Shown here piece after piece: positions 25,102 to 33,861 of a stretch of 64,000 nt of DNA (its first letter is position 1; each line of letters opens with the position of its first letter). Source of the stretch: JBEDUK01 sp963781595. GTDB lineage: Bacteria > Actinomycetota > UBA4738. The stretch covers positions 2,852,001 through 2,916,000 of the forward strand of contig CAWAGG010000006.1 in assembly GCA_963781595.1 (NCBI GenBank), in the 5' to 3' direction. The translations under genes were made by a program, and so were the position numbers. Below the pieces are notes generated by a model, which worked only from the letters and a program-made list of their open reading frames with translations, searched no databases and was not told where the DNA came from.

Positions 25102-25816
25102 GCTGCGGCCCCTCCTGGAGCGGGCGGCCGAGCTGCCCGAGGAGCCCGATGCGTTCGAACAGCTCCGGCGGCGGCGTTCGGTCCGGCAGCGCCGGCGCCA
25201 GGTGGGGATCGCCGTGCTGGCCCTGGTGATCGCCGCCGGAGGGATCTGGGTGGCCGCCGTCGCGCTCACGCCCCGCGGCGGTCCGCTCGTCCCCGGCGGT
25301 CACCCGACCACCCCGCGGCCGACCGCGCCGGTCACGCCGTCACCCTCCGTGACGCCGTCGCCGTCGCCGACGTCGTCCCCGTCCGCTTCGGCGACGCGGC
25401 CGGTCCTCTGTTCGAACATCGGGATGGAGGTCTCGCCGGTGGGCTCGCAGGGCGCGGCCGGGACGATCCGATCGGTGTGGCGAGCCCGGAACGTCTCCGG
25501 GGAGCCGTGCCGTTCGTTCGCCTACCCGGGGATGGACGTCCACGGACCCGGCGGGTGGCTGAACCTCCAGGTGCACCGCGGTGGGTTCCCGGACATCGAC
25601 CAGGCACCGGAGAACATCGTGGTGCAGCCGGGGCGATCCCTCTACTTCGTCAGCTACTGGTCGGACGTCGCGTCGAACGGCGCATGCACGCAGTTCGACC
25701 GGGTGAAGGTGACGCTGCCGGACAACTACGTGTCGAACGTCGTCCCGGCGACGGGCTGTCTGGATCCCTCCTCCGTGGACGTCGGACCGGTGACGACGGT
25801 CCAGCCCACGCCGTGA
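25094..25816 (+). CDS. Membrane-anchored DUF4232-like protein, putative partner of the ECF sigma factor
   Basis: The 240-residue protein has a cytoplasmic N-terminus of 38 residues rich in Arg/Gln (FEQLRRRRSVRQRRRQ), one helix (VGIAVLALVIAAGGIWVAAV), a Pro/Ser/Thr linker and an outer domain (CSNIGMEVSPVGSQGAAGT, WRARNVSGEPCRSFAYPG, YFVSYWSDV) like DUF4232. Its position directly after, and overlapping, the sigma gene is where anti-sigma factors usually sit. I infer that it may hold the sigma factor at the membrane, although no zinc-type anti-sigma motif (HxxxCxxC) is present. Confidence 0.75.
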   Translation: MSELRPLLERAAELPEEPDAFEQLRRRRSVRQRRRQVGIAVLALVIAAGGIWVAAVALTPRGGPLVPGGHPTTPRPTAPVTPSPSVTPSPSPTSSPSASATRPVLCSNIGMEVSPVGSQGAAGTIRSVWRARNVSGEPCRSFAYPGMDVHGPGGWLNLQVHRGGFPDIDQAPENIVVQPGRSLYFVSYWSDVASNGACTQFDRVKVTLPDNYVSNVVPATGCLDPSSVDVGPVTTVQPTP

Positions 25817-25822
25817 TCGGGT

Positions 25823-26089
25823 TCAGATCAGCTCGGTCTGGTCCGGGTTCTGGCGGCTCCGGGGCCTCGACGGCTCGGCCTGGGCCGGATGTTCGACGAG
25901 CGCGACGACACGCGAGGCCATGAACCGTGCGGTTCGAACGGGGTTGCCGGTACGGGTGACCTCCACCACCTCGACGACGCCGCGTGAGGTGGTGACCTCG
26001 ACCCGACGCCCCGCCTTCGTGGCGTCGATCCGGTAGGCCTGCACATCACGGCCGGTATCGACCACGATCTCCACGCTGTCCCCGATCAC
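25823..26089 (-). CDS. Small hypothetical protein
   Basis: An 88-residue frame from GTG 26089 (MIGDSVEIVVDTGRDVQAYR) with alternating beta-strand character through EVTTSRGVVEVVEVTRTGNP and a hydrophilic tail. It lies between and opposite to the DUF4232-like and CHAP genes, with little intergenic space. Coding bias looks real (third-position G/C). I do not recognise it; a small beta-sheet cytoplasmic protein is all that can be said. Confidence 0.5.
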   Translation of the reverse strand: MIGDSVEIVVDTGRDVQAYRIDATKAGRRVEVTTSRGVVEVVEVTRTGNPVRTARFMASRVVALVEHPAQAEPSRPRSRQNPDQTELI

Positions 26090-26224
26090 CGCGCGATCGT
26101 ACGTCTCCGGCCGGCCGGCCGTCGATCGCGGAGGCCGCGAGGGTCTCGAGGATGAGCCGTTCGGCCGATGTGAGCGCACCGCCCAGGATGGAACCATCCG
26201 CTCCGCCGGGGATTGGGGGATCCC

Positions 26225-26935
26225 GTGGGGCGCTTCGCGATCGTGGTTGCAGTGTCAGTCCTGGCGTCCGTCTTCGCCGCCGCGCCGTCGACGGCCGTGG
26301 TCGCGGCGACGCCGGAGGGCTTCGGCACGCCGTTGGTGGCCGCGGGCTCCTGGCTGGACGGCCGTGGCGTGACCGTCTACTCGAACGGCTCCTCGCGCAT
26401 CTCATGCGACGCGGCGCTGGCGTCCTGCCGGAGCCGGATCGGTCGGCATCACGACATCGACGCCGGCGTCAAGTGGCAATGCGTCGAACTGGCGCAGCGC
26501 CTCTACATCACCCTCGGCTGGTACCCGGGGAGGTTCGGCGTCGCCTTCGCCTACCAGATCTGGTTCGCTGCGCCCCGCCTGGGGATGAGGGCCACGCCGA
26601 ACGGGACCCTGTCCGCGCGCGACCTCCGCCCTGGGGACATGATCGTGTGGCGCGCGAGCCGGGACGTCGGCCTCGCGGGCCACGTCGCGATCGTGGACGC
26701 GGTGGCCGGACCGCAGGTCGAGGTCAAGGAGCAGAACTGGGGGCGGGCGACGAACCGGTGGGATCGGCAACGCGGTCGGTCCGTCTACTCGTTCGCGCGT
26801 GGCTGGCTGAGCGGCCACGGCCTCCCGCCCGACGAGATCTACGGCATCGTGCACAGCCCGAAGGATCACCTGACGACCGACGAACCCGCCGTGACCCAGA
26901 CGGCCCGGACGGGACCGAACGTCTTCGTCATCTGA
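26225..26935 (+). CDS. Secreted CHAP-domain hydrolase
   Basis: About 236 residues from GTG 26225 (MGRFAIVVAVSVLASVFAAA); TTG 26213 is a near alternative. A signal peptide ends near STAVVAA. The CHAP (NlpC/P60-like) catalytic pair is visible as Cys in VKWQCVELAQRLY (near residue 90) and His in LAGHVAIVDAV (near 160), with the usual LRPGDMIVW before the His. Such enzymes cleave peptidoglycan peptides, so a role in wall turnover is likely. The gene is monocistronic. Confidence 0.82.
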   Translation: MGRFAIVVAVSVLASVFAAAPSTAVVAATPEGFGTPLVAAGSWLDGRGVTVYSNGSSRISCDAALASCRSRIGRHHDIDAGVKWQCVELAQRLYITLGWYPGRFGVAFAYQIWFAAPRLGMRATPNGTLSARDLRPGDMIVWRASRDVGLAGHVAIVDAVAGPQVEVKEQNWGRATNRWDRQRGRSVYSFARGWLSGHGLPPDEIYGIVHSPKDHLTTDEPAVTQTARTGPNVFVI

Positions 26936-27078
26936 CCGAGACGAGCACGCCCTCGTCGTGGGCCGGGCGCCTTCGACCCCCACCGTTCACGATCCCGGCG
27001 AAAAGCTCATGTAGGTTCGCGGCTCGAGGACCCAGAGAGGTCCGAGACGACCCCGTCCCGGGGAGGAGGAGACGTGTC

Positions 27079-27738
27079 ATGGACGACGAACGCGTGCGCG
27101 AGAGCTACGAACGCCAGCACGATCCGAGCCGCGTCCTCGCGCTGAGCGACGGGGTCTTCGCGATCATCATCACCCTGCTCGTGTTGGAGATCCACGTGCC
27201 GGAGCTGGGTGCCGGGCAGTCGCTCCCGGAGGCGTTGCGAGAGGTTCGGCCCTCGTTCATCGCGTTCCTCATCAGCTTCGTCGTCATCGCGATCGCTTGG
27301 GCCGGGCATCGGGACCTGTTCGCGCACATCCGCCGCACCGACCGGGCGCTCGTGTGGCTCAACATCCTCTACCTGTTGCCCCTCTGCCTCCTGCCGTTCG
27401 GGGCCACGCTCATCGCGCGGTACGAGAACGAGCCGGTCGCGCTCAGGATGTACGGGCTCCTCCTGATCGCGATCGCGGCGATGCGGCTCGTGATCTGGAT
27501 CCACGCGACCCGGCGGTCGCATCTCATGTTCACCGACATGGACCCGCGGTCCCGCCTGATCGGCGCGCTGATCGCGGCGGTCCCGGGGATCGCCTACGCG
27601 GTCGCCTTCGCCATCGCTCGGGTCGCGCCGGAGGCCAGCCTGGCGATCTACGCTGCCGTCCCGGTCCTGTACTTCGTGGGTATCACGATCGCGCGGAGTT
27701 CGGCGCCGCCTGGTTCGGCCGAACGGGACTTCACGTGA
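27079..27738 (+). CDS. TMEM175/DUF1211-family membrane protein (potassium-channel-like)
   Basis: A 219-residue integral membrane protein preceded by GGGAGGAGGAG. The signature ALSDGVFAIIITLLVLEIHV at residues 20-40 is the conserved first helix (FSDGVFAIxxTLLVL) of bacterial TMEM175 homologues, which form tetrameric K+-permeable channels. Further helices follow: SFIAFLISFVVIAIAWAGH, ALVWLNILYLLPLCLLPFGA, MYGLLLIAIAAMRLVIWI and two C-terminal segments. Single gene; likely K+ leak or homeostasis. Confidence 0.85.
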   Translation: MDDERVRESYERQHDPSRVLALSDGVFAIIITLLVLEIHVPELGAGQSLPEALREVRPSFIAFLISFVVIAIAWAGHRDLFAHIRRTDRALVWLNILYLLPLCLLPFGATLIARYENEPVALRMYGLLLIAIAAMRLVIWIHATRRSHLMFTDMDPRSRLIGALIAAVPGIAYAVAFAIARVAPEASLAIYAAVPVLYFVGITIARSSAPPGSAERDFT

Positions 27739-27878
27739 GCCGAGAGGAGGAACCAGTCGACGCTGTTCGGTTCGCCCTGGTACCCGGCCTCCTGGGATCC
27801 TGGTGATCCGCCACCGCGTGCCATCCCAGATCGGTGAAAGATCCTCGTTGCTCGTACTCAAGTCGAGCGCACGGCGTG

Positions 27879-27892
27879 CCGATACTTATCGG
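27879..27892. other. Short perfect inverted repeat CCGATA-CT-TATCGG
   Basis: A 14-base palindrome between the convergent channel and epimerase genes. The remaining 27739-27942 sequence shows no gene that I can support. It could be an operator-type site or chance. Confidence 0.3.
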
Positions 27893-27942
27893 TTGACCAG
27901 GCGCCGAACACGGCGCGCTCGGCACGCGCCCGCCCGTAGGAG

Positions 27943-28893
27943 CTACCCGCCGCGGAGGTAGGCGATCGTCTCGCGGAGGCCGTCCTCCAGGTGCGTCCAC
28001 GGCTTCCAGCCCAGCTCCGCCGCCGCCAGCTCGTTGTCCAGCGCGCTGCGGCGCACCTGACCGGGGATCGCGACGGCGAACCTCGGCTCGCCCTCGTAGC
28101 CGGTGATCTCGGCGAGGAGACGGACCAGCCCGTTCACGCTGGTCTCGACCCCCGTCCCCACGTTGACCAGCCGCCCGGAGCCGCGGTCGTTCGCCAACGC
28201 GAACGCGTGGACCGCGTCGTCGACGAACACGAAATCCCGCGTCTGGTTGCCGTCCCCGTGGATCGTGACGGGTTTCCCGGACAGCATCGGGCCGGCGAAG
28301 CACGCGACGACCCCGGCACCGTCGGCCGGGTACTGCCGGGGGCCGTAGACCGACCCCAGGACCAGCGTCGTGTGGTCCAGCCCGCCGTAGCGCTCGTAGA
28401 AGCGCGCGTAGTCCTCGCCTGCCTTCCGCGAGATCGCGTCCGGAGCCAGCGGCCTCGCCCCGGCCGCCGCGGTCTCCTTGACGGGCAGCCTGCGGGCGTC
28501 GCCGTAGATCGCCGCCGTCGATGCCAGCACGATCTTCCGCACGCCGGCCTTGCCCGCGGCCTCGAGCACGTTGATCAGGCCCAGGACCGACACGCCCGCG
28601 TCGGCGACCGCGTCGAGGCGCTTGCGTTCGTCGCGCCGCGCGGCCAGGTGGTACACGAGCTCCGGCTGCTGCGTCACGAACAGCTGCCCGAGGCCCTCGG
28701 CGCGGACGTCCATGTGATGGAAGCTGAACCGCTTGCCGTAGCCCCGCGCCTCGGCGAGGTTCGCGATGTGACCAGAGGAGAGATCGTCGATCGCGACCAC
28801 GCGGCGGCCCTCCGCCAGGAGCCGTTCGCACAGGTGCGAGCCGATGAAGCCGGCCCCCCCGGTCACCAGGACGGTCGTCACGGCCCGCATCAT
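27943..28893 (-). CDS. NAD-dependent epimerase/dehydratase family protein with altered catalytic motif
   Basis: A 316-residue extended SDR like UDP-glucose 4-epimerase. The Rossmann motif VTGGAGFIGSH opens the protein; AIDDLSSGH, YHLAARRDERK, LASTAAIYG and NVGTGVETSVNGL follow in the usual order. The catalytic YxxxK, expected in PYxxSKxAGE, reads PDAISRKAGE: Tyr is Asp and Lys is Arg. That would abolish normal hydride-transfer chemistry. It may be a non-catalytic or differently acting sugar-nucleotide protein. It lies downstream of the secreted peptidase, separated by a strong hairpin. Confidence 0.85.
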   Translation of the reverse strand: MMRAVTTVLVTGGAGFIGSHLCERLLAEGRRVVAIDDLSSGHIANLAEARGYGKRFSFHHMDVRAEGLGQLFVTQQPELVYHLAARRDERKRLDAVADAGVSVLGLINVLEAAGKAGVRKIVLASTAAIYGDARRLPVKETAAAGARPLAPDAISRKAGEDYARFYERYGGLDHTTLVLGSVYGPRQYPADGAGVVACFAGPMLSGKPVTIHGDGNQTRDFVFVDDAVHAFALANDRGSGRLVNVGTGVETSVNGLVRLLAEITGYEGEPRFAVAIPGQVRRSALDNELAAAELGWKPWTHLEDGLRETIAYLRGG

Positions 28894-28952
28894 GCCACGC
28901 GACGCGAGCGGGGCGGACGAACCGTTGCATCGGCCGAACCGGCGCGGACACG

Positions 28953-28986
28953 GAGGCGCCCCCGGGGAACTCCCCGGAGGCGCCTC
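28953..28986 (-). terminator. Hairpin terminator of the sedolisin-type peptidase gene
   Basis: GAGGCGCCCCCGGGGA pairs with TCCCCGGAGGCGCCTC with one mismatch and a very short loop. It lies 28 bases beyond the peptidase stop on the minus strand. Confidence 0.7.
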
Positions 28987-29013
28987 GCGTAGGGGCTCGC
29001 GCTCAGCCGATGC

Positions 29014-30915
29014 CTATGTGCCGAACGCGTCCAGGTACGCCTCGCCGTTCGGCGTGCCCACCCCGGTCACGTCGTCGTAGCCGGGGATCGTGTGCAGGGT
29101 GCCGGTGGTGTTCATCGTCCGCAGCGAGAAGGTCTTCTGCCCGCTGCTGGGGTCGTTGCCGACCCAGTTCGTCCGGACGACCGCCACCGTGTGCAGCGGG
29201 TCGACGATGTCACGCACGATCGACGGGTCGCTCCAGTAGGCGGAGTACAGCGTCGGGTTGATGAACCCGAGCTGCTCGCCGGCCTTCTGCTGCGCGACCG
29301 CCATGATGCCGGCGATCAGCGGGGACGACAGGCTCGTGCCGCCGATGCGGTACTCGGCGTACTTGACGCTGTTGTCCGGGAACGTCTGCGTGATGCCGAC
29401 CGTGAACCCGGTGTTCGGGTCGCCGAGCGCGGCAACGTCCGGGACGACCCGGCCGGCCCCGCCCCAGTACCCGGACAGGCTCGTCGGAACGACGCCCACC
29501 TGGTACCACGGCTCACCGAAGATCCGGCTCGTGCCTCCGCCGCCACCGTAGACGTAGCTGCCCGGAGGCGCCGGATCCCAGGCCTGGCCCGAGAGGTTCG
29601 ACAGCGATGTGCCCCAGCCGGTCTCGAACACGTAGTCGCCGGTCGGACCGACACCCATGCTGGTGCCGCCGACCGACGTGACCCACGCGCTCGACGCCGG
29701 GTAGTCCGTCGTCCGGTAGCCGAGATTGTCGATCTCGTCGCCGCTGTCGCCGGAGGAGAAGTACGTGCCGATGCCCTCTCCAGCGGCCTGCTGCCAGAGG
29801 GCCTCCTGCTCCTGGATCAGCCCCTGCGGCAGGCTCTCGCCCAGGTACCCGTAGGAGTTGGTGGTGAGGTCGGCGACCTCGTTGTCCAGGACGTAGGCCA
29901 TCGCCTTGGTCAGGCCGCCGCCGTTGTTCTTCGCCCCGACGTACAGGATGTGCGCGCCCGGCGCCATCGAGTGCACGGCGTCCACGTCGAGCGCCTGCTC
30001 CCCGTACCAGCCCTGCTGCTCGGCGTCGGCACCCTTGTAGGGCGTGAACTTCTTGAGCGAGATGTCCGGCGCAGGCAGCCCGTGGTTCGAGCTGTACTGC
30101 TGCAGGTCGCTCACGAGCGTCGGGTTGAACCAGGCGTCGAGGACCGCGACCGTCACGCCGGCGCCGTCGTATCCGCCGTTGTACGCGGCGGTCATGCCGT
30201 ACGCGCTCTGGACCTGCTGGGGCGTATACCCGCACACCGTGTACGGCTGGAACTGCCCGTACGCCGGCGGCTTGTTGTTCGCGATCTTCTCAGACCAGTA
30301 CGCGGAGCACGGCGTCCCGACCGTGAACGACGGCGGCGGCGGCGCGGGCTTGGACGGCTGCGCGCGGAGGTCGTCGAGACCGGAGACCCCGTGCACGATC
30401 CCCCGCAGGGACGCCGGGACGGATGGGTTCGCCGCCGGCGCGCGCATCAGCTTGCCGCTGTGCCGGTAGACGTTGATCTTCGTCGCGAACGCCTTCTGGA
30501 GCCGCGCGACCGAGCCGCTGGCCTCGACGAACAGGCGGCTGGCCGGCGTGCCCGTGACCTTCAGGCCCTGGCTGCGGAGCCACGCCGAGACCTTGGCGAC
30601 CTCCGAGCCCGATGGCGAGAAGCGCTGATGGAACTGCGCGGCCGAGACGTACTGCCGGTAGCTCCCGCTACCCGGCGTGGTCACCGCGCGGAGCAACGAT
30701 CCCAGTGCGGCGGTGTTGCGCCACCCGAGGACAACGTGGATCTCCATCGAGCCCGAGGCCGGGCCCTTCAGGTTGGCGGTGGTGGCCCAACGCGGGACGG
30801 TCCCCCCGAGGGTGACCCTCCCCGATCCCCCGGCCATCGCCGGGAGCGCCATCGCCGCTACCAGCACAGCCGTGACGACGACGGCGCTGGCTCTGCGAAG
30901 GATTCGAACCTGCAT
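29014..30915 (-). CDS. Secreted S53 (sedolisin/kumamolisin-like) serine-carboxyl peptidase
   Basis: The start is taken at ATG 30915 (MQVRILRRASAVVVTAVLVA) because GAGAGGAGGGGAG directly precedes it; this gives 633 residues. A signal peptide ends at AMA. The prodomain (residues about 30-190) contains GSGSYRQYVSAAQFHQRFSP, typical of S53 propeptides. In the peptidase domain, Glu and Asp of GEQALDVDAVHSMAPG, the oxyanion Asp of YFSSGDSGDE and the Ser of IGGTSLSSP form the catalytic set. The C-terminal DVTGVGTPNG is the calcium-site region. These enzymes are secreted, acid-active and self-processing. It is probably used for extracellular protein breakdown. Confidence 0.93.
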   Translation of the reverse strand: MQVRILRRASAVVVTAVLVAAMALPAMAGGSGRVTLGGTVPRWATTANLKGPASGSMEIHVVLGWRNTAALGSLLRAVTTPGSGSYRQYVSAAQFHQRFSPSGSEVAKVSAWLRSQGLKVTGTPASRLFVEASGSVARLQKAFATKINVYRHSGKLMRAPAANPSVPASLRGIVHGVSGLDDLRAQPSKPAPPPPSFTVGTPCSAYWSEKIANNKPPAYGQFQPYTVCGYTPQQVQSAYGMTAAYNGGYDGAGVTVAVLDAWFNPTLVSDLQQYSSNHGLPAPDISLKKFTPYKGADAEQQGWYGEQALDVDAVHSMAPGAHILYVGAKNNGGGLTKAMAYVLDNEVADLTTNSYGYLGESLPQGLIQEQEALWQQAAGEGIGTYFSSGDSGDEIDNLGYRTTDYPASSAWVTSVGGTSMGVGPTGDYVFETGWGTSLSNLSGQAWDPAPPGSYVYGGGGGTSRIFGEPWYQVGVVPTSLSGYWGGAGRVVPDVAALGDPNTGFTVGITQTFPDNSVKYAEYRIGGTSLSSPLIAGIMAVAQQKAGEQLGFINPTLYSAYWSDPSIVRDIVDPLHTVAVVRTNWVGNDPSSGQKTFSLRTMNTTGTLHTIPGYDDVTGVGTPNGEAYLDAFGT

Positions 30916-31007
30916 CTCCCCTCCTCTCCCTGGATCCAGGGAATGGTCGGCGAAGGGGGTTCGAGACGCCATGAACCGTACGAACGACCCTTCGCGAGCG
31001 GCTTACC

Positions 31008-32039
31008 CTACCGCCGACCAGCGCCGTCGGGCAACCCCGCTTCCAGCCGCAGGCCAGGGAGCGCGCGCACCTCGAGCGACGTCCGTTCGCCGTGCTCGAG
31101 GCGGTAGAACCCCGCCGACGCGATCATCGCGCCGTTGTCCGTGCACAGCTCGGACGGCGGGACACGGACCCGCAAGCCGTGGTCGGACGCCCGTGCAGCC
31201 ATGAGCGCCCGCAGCCGAGTGTTGGCCACCACGCCGCCGCCCAGCACGATCAGCGGCGCGCCCGTCTCCTGTGCCGCCGCGATCGTCTTGTCCACCTGGA
31301 CCTCGACGACGGCCTCCTGGAACGACGCGGCGACGTCCGCGAGCGGCGTCTCGTCGCCCGCGGTGCGTTCGGCGCGGACCCGGCGCACGACGGCCGTCTT
31401 CAGCCCGGAGAGCGAGAAGTCGTAGCCCCGCTCCGTCACCGCGCGCGGGAACCGGATCGCGTTCGGGTCGCCGTCCCGCGCAAGGCGGTCGAGCGCCGGT
31501 CCGCCGGGGAAGCCGAGACCCAGGAACCGGGCGACCTTGTCGAACGCCTCGCCCGCCGCGTCGTCGAGCGTCTCACCCATGACGACGTACCGGCGGGGTT
31601 CGGGGACGTGGACGAGCATCGTGTGGCCTCCGCTCACCAGGAAGCAGACGAACGGCTCGTCGATCTCGCCGTGGTCGATCGCGTTCGCGTAGATGTGGCC
31701 CTCCATGTGGTTCACCCCGACGAACGGGACACGGAGCGCGAACGCGAGCGCCTTCCCGGCCGCGATCCCGACGAGCAGGGCGCCGACCAGGCCGGGGCCG
31801 ATCGTGGCCGCGACGGCGTCGACGTCCGCCATCGTCATGCCGGCGTCCTCGATGGCCGCCCGGATCATCGGGTTGATCCGCTCGACGTGCGACCGAGCCG
31901 CCAGCTCGGGCACGACACCGCCGAAACGCTCGTGCAGGTGGAACTGGCTCGAGATCAGGTTCGAACGGACGCGGACCCCGTCGGCGACCACGGCGACGGC
32001 CGTCTCGTCGCAGGACGTCTCGATGCCGAGGACGTTCAC
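31008..32039 (-). CDS. tsaD: tRNA N6-threonylcarbamoyltransferase TsaD
   Basis: 343 residues from GTG 32039 (MNVLGIETSCDETAVAVVAD), overlapping the rimI stop as GTGA. It transfers the threonylcarbamoyl group to A37 of ANN-decoding tRNAs (t6A), working with TsaB and TsaE encoded just upstream. Conserved features are IETSCDET, the metal-binding HMEGH (near residue 112), FLVSGGHTMLV, FDFSLSGLKT-like YDFSLSGLKTAVV and LGGGVVANTRLR with PPSELCTDNGAMIA. It is the last gene of the glmS-to-tsaD operon. Confidence 0.97.
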   Translation of the reverse strand: MNVLGIETSCDETAVAVVADGVRVRSNLISSQFHLHERFGGVVPELAARSHVERINPMIRAAIEDAGMTMADVDAVAATIGPGLVGALLVGIAAGKALAFALRVPFVGVNHMEGHIYANAIDHGEIDEPFVCFLVSGGHTMLVHVPEPRRYVVMGETLDDAAGEAFDKVARFLGLGFPGGPALDRLARDGDPNAIRFPRAVTERGYDFSLSGLKTAVVRRVRAERTAGDETPLADVAASFQEAVVEVQVDKTIAAAQETGAPLIVLGGGVVANTRLRALMAARASDHGLRVRVPPSELCTDNGAMIASAGFYRLEHGERTSLEVRALPGLRLEAGLPDGAGRR

Positions 32040-32659
32040 TCCTCGCCGAACTGGGCGTCGGCGGACGGGCCGCGCCACGGCGCCCACCGATCCCACGCCG
32101 ATCGCACGTCCGGGTCGCGAGCGACCGGCGGCGCGTCGTCCATCGATTGGTCGAGCAGTCGCGCGTACTCCCGCGTCCGGATGTCGTCGGTCCACATGAT
32201 CAGCGCGTCCTCGTTCGTCTCCTGGTAGTAGTTCTTGCGGATCCCGACGGGACGGAACCCGAACCGGCCGTACATCCGCTGCGCGCCCCAGTTCGTGACG
32301 CGCACCTCGAGCGAGACCGCCGTCGCACCCATCCGCATCGCGCCATGGATCAGCTCGAACAGCAGCCGGGTCCCCACCTTGCGGCGGTGGTGCTCGGGAT
32401 CGACCGCGATCGTCGTGACGTGTCCCTCGTCGCCGGAGACCATGAGGCCGCCGTAGCCGACGACATCGCGATCCACGCGAGCGACGAGGTAGAGCCGGTC
32501 CCGCGTCTCGTTCATCTCGGCGAGGAAGAGGTTCGGGCTCCAGGGACGCGGATAGACCTGGCGCTCGATCGCCATGACGCCCTTCAGATGGCGGCGCCGC
32601 ATGCGCTGGATCTCCAGCTCAGGCGCCGGCTGTTCGCTGATCCCAAGCGATCTCCGCAT
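32036..32659 (-). CDS. rimI: Ribosomal protein S18-alanine N-acetyltransferase RimI
   Basis: A 207-residue GNAT protein located, as in many genomes, between tsaB and tsaD. Motifs: MRRRHLKGVMAIERQVYPRPWS at the start of the fold, TTIAVDPEHHRRKVGTRLL (acetyl-CoA loop) near residue 85 and NWGAQRMYGRFGFRPVGIRK near 120. There is a C-terminal tail of about 45 residues, rich in Asp and Pro, that is longer than in E. coli RimI (148 residues). It overlaps tsaB by 41 bases and tsaD by 4. Confidence 0.93.
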   Translation of the reverse strand: MRRSLGISEQPAPELEIQRMRRRHLKGVMAIERQVYPRPWSPNLFLAEMNETRDRLYLVARVDRDVVGYGGLMVSGDEGHVTTIAVDPEHHRRKVGTRLLFELIHGAMRMGATAVSLEVRVTNWGAQRMYGRFGFRPVGIRKNYYQETNEDALIMWTDDIRTREYARLLDQSMDDAPPVARDPDVRSAWDRWAPWRGPSADAQFGEE

Positions 32660-33323
32660 CGGTCTTCCTCAGGTACATCGGCTCCAGATCGAAGAGGCTA
32701 TCGTGCTCCTCGCGAACGAGCCTGGGGATGGCCAGGTCGACCATGGCGGCCGCCGACGGGAACGCTCTGTCCGCGCCGCCGAACGCGTCCAGGTCGACGA
32801 CCCCCTCGAACTCCCGACGGTACACGAGAGCGCCGTTCCCGACCACGAGGGTTCCCTCTGGTCGAGCCTGGAGGTCCGCGGCGAGGTGCGAGGGCGGTCC
32901 GACAAGGAGCGCCCCTTCGCGCGCGACGCCGCCGGGGACGGGCCGATAGAAGGCATAGAAGACCTCGCCGCGCTTCGCGTCGATGACCGCGCAGATCGGT
33001 CGGCTGGACGCGCGATGCATGAAGGCGAGCACGTCGAGCGACGCGAGCCCCACGATGGGTATCGACAGGGCCTGCGCGAACGTCTTCGCCGTCGCGACCC
33101 CGACCCGCAGGCCGGTGAACAGCCCAGGCCCGATGCCGACGGCAACGCCGGCGACGCGCGAGAGGTCGGTGTCGGCCCACCCGAGCATCCGGTCCAGCGT
33201 GGGGACGATCAGCTCGTGGCTCGCACCGGGGCCGCCGAGCTCGGTCGAGACCAGCGTCCCGGCCTCGGTCCCGAGCGCGACGCTCGTGTGCTGCGTGGAC
33301 GTGTCGATCGCGAGGACCAGCAC
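32619..33323 (-). CDS. tsaB: t6A biosynthesis protein TsaB
   Basis: A 234-residue ASKHA-fold protein that dimerises with TsaD in t6A synthesis. It begins MLVLAIDTSTQHTSVALG from GTG 33323, with VGIGPGLFTGLRVGVATAKT near residue 62 and CAVIDAKRGEVFYAFY near 110, all characteristic. The start lies four bases after the tsaE stop and the 3' end overlaps rimI by 41 bases. Confidence 0.95.
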   Translation of the reverse strand: MLVLAIDTSTQHTSVALGTEAGTLVSTELGGPGASHELIVPTLDRMLGWADTDLSRVAGVAVGIGPGLFTGLRVGVATAKTFAQALSIPIVGLASLDVLAFMHRASSRPICAVIDAKRGEVFYAFYRPVPGGVAREGALLVGPPSHLAADLQARPEGTLVVGNGALVYRREFEGVVDLDAFGGADRAFPSAAAMVDLAIPRLVREEHDSLFDLEPMYLRKTDAEIAWDQRTAGA

Positions 33324-33327
33324 GCGG

Positions 33328-33840
33328 TCACGCCCCCCGATCGGCCCATGGGGCGAGCGCGCTCGAGAGGCGTCCGTTCCGCCCGCGCCACGACGGGCCG
33401 GAGCCGATCAGCTCGATCGAACGCAGGTCGGGTTCGCGCTCGTCGGGGAACCGCAGCCGGATCAGGAGATGCTGGGACGGAAGGATCCCTTCGATCACGT
33501 CACCCCACTCGATCAGCACGACCCCGCCCTCGTCGAGGATGTCCTCGAAGCCGAGGTCCCAGACGTCCTGCACCCGGTCGAGGCGGTAGACGTCCATGTG
33601 GAGGATCTTCAGGCGCCCAACGTACTCGCGCACCAGCGTGAACGTCGGGGACACGACGTGATCCTCCGAGCCGAGGCCCCGCGCGACGCCCTGGACCAGC
33701 GCGGTCTTGCCCGCGGCCAGGTCGCCCGACAGCGCGATCACGTCGCCGGCGTCGAGGACCGCCGCCAGCGCCTCGCCCAGCGCGCGCGTCTCCTCGACCG
33801 ACCGGGTGCGCGCGCGGAGCGTCGGGGGAGCCTCGGGCAT
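33328..33840 (-). CDS. tsaE: t6A biosynthesis ATPase TsaE
   Basis: A 170-residue P-loop ATPase that drives the TsaBD cycle. Walker A is SGDLAAGKTALVQG at residues 38-51. VVSPTFTLVREY, LHMDVYRLD and LIEWGDVIEG are the conserved downstream motifs of the YjeE/TsaE family. It sits between the uracil-DNA glycosylase and tsaB genes. Confidence 0.95.
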   Translation of the reverse strand: MPEAPPTLRARTRSVEETRALGEALAAVLDAGDVIALSGDLAAGKTALVQGVARGLGSEDHVVSPTFTLVREYVGRLKILHMDVYRLDRVQDVWDLGFEDILDEGGVVLIEWGDVIEGILPSQHLLIRLRFPDEREPDLRSIELIGSGPSWRGRNGRLSSALAPWADRGA

Positions 33841-33861
33841 CGCGTGCGCTCGCGTCGGCGT

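Noticed and set aside
26090..26224. c-di-AMP (ydaO) riboswitch before the CHAP gene
   Set aside because: The conserved riboswitch blocks could not be found in this 135-base region.
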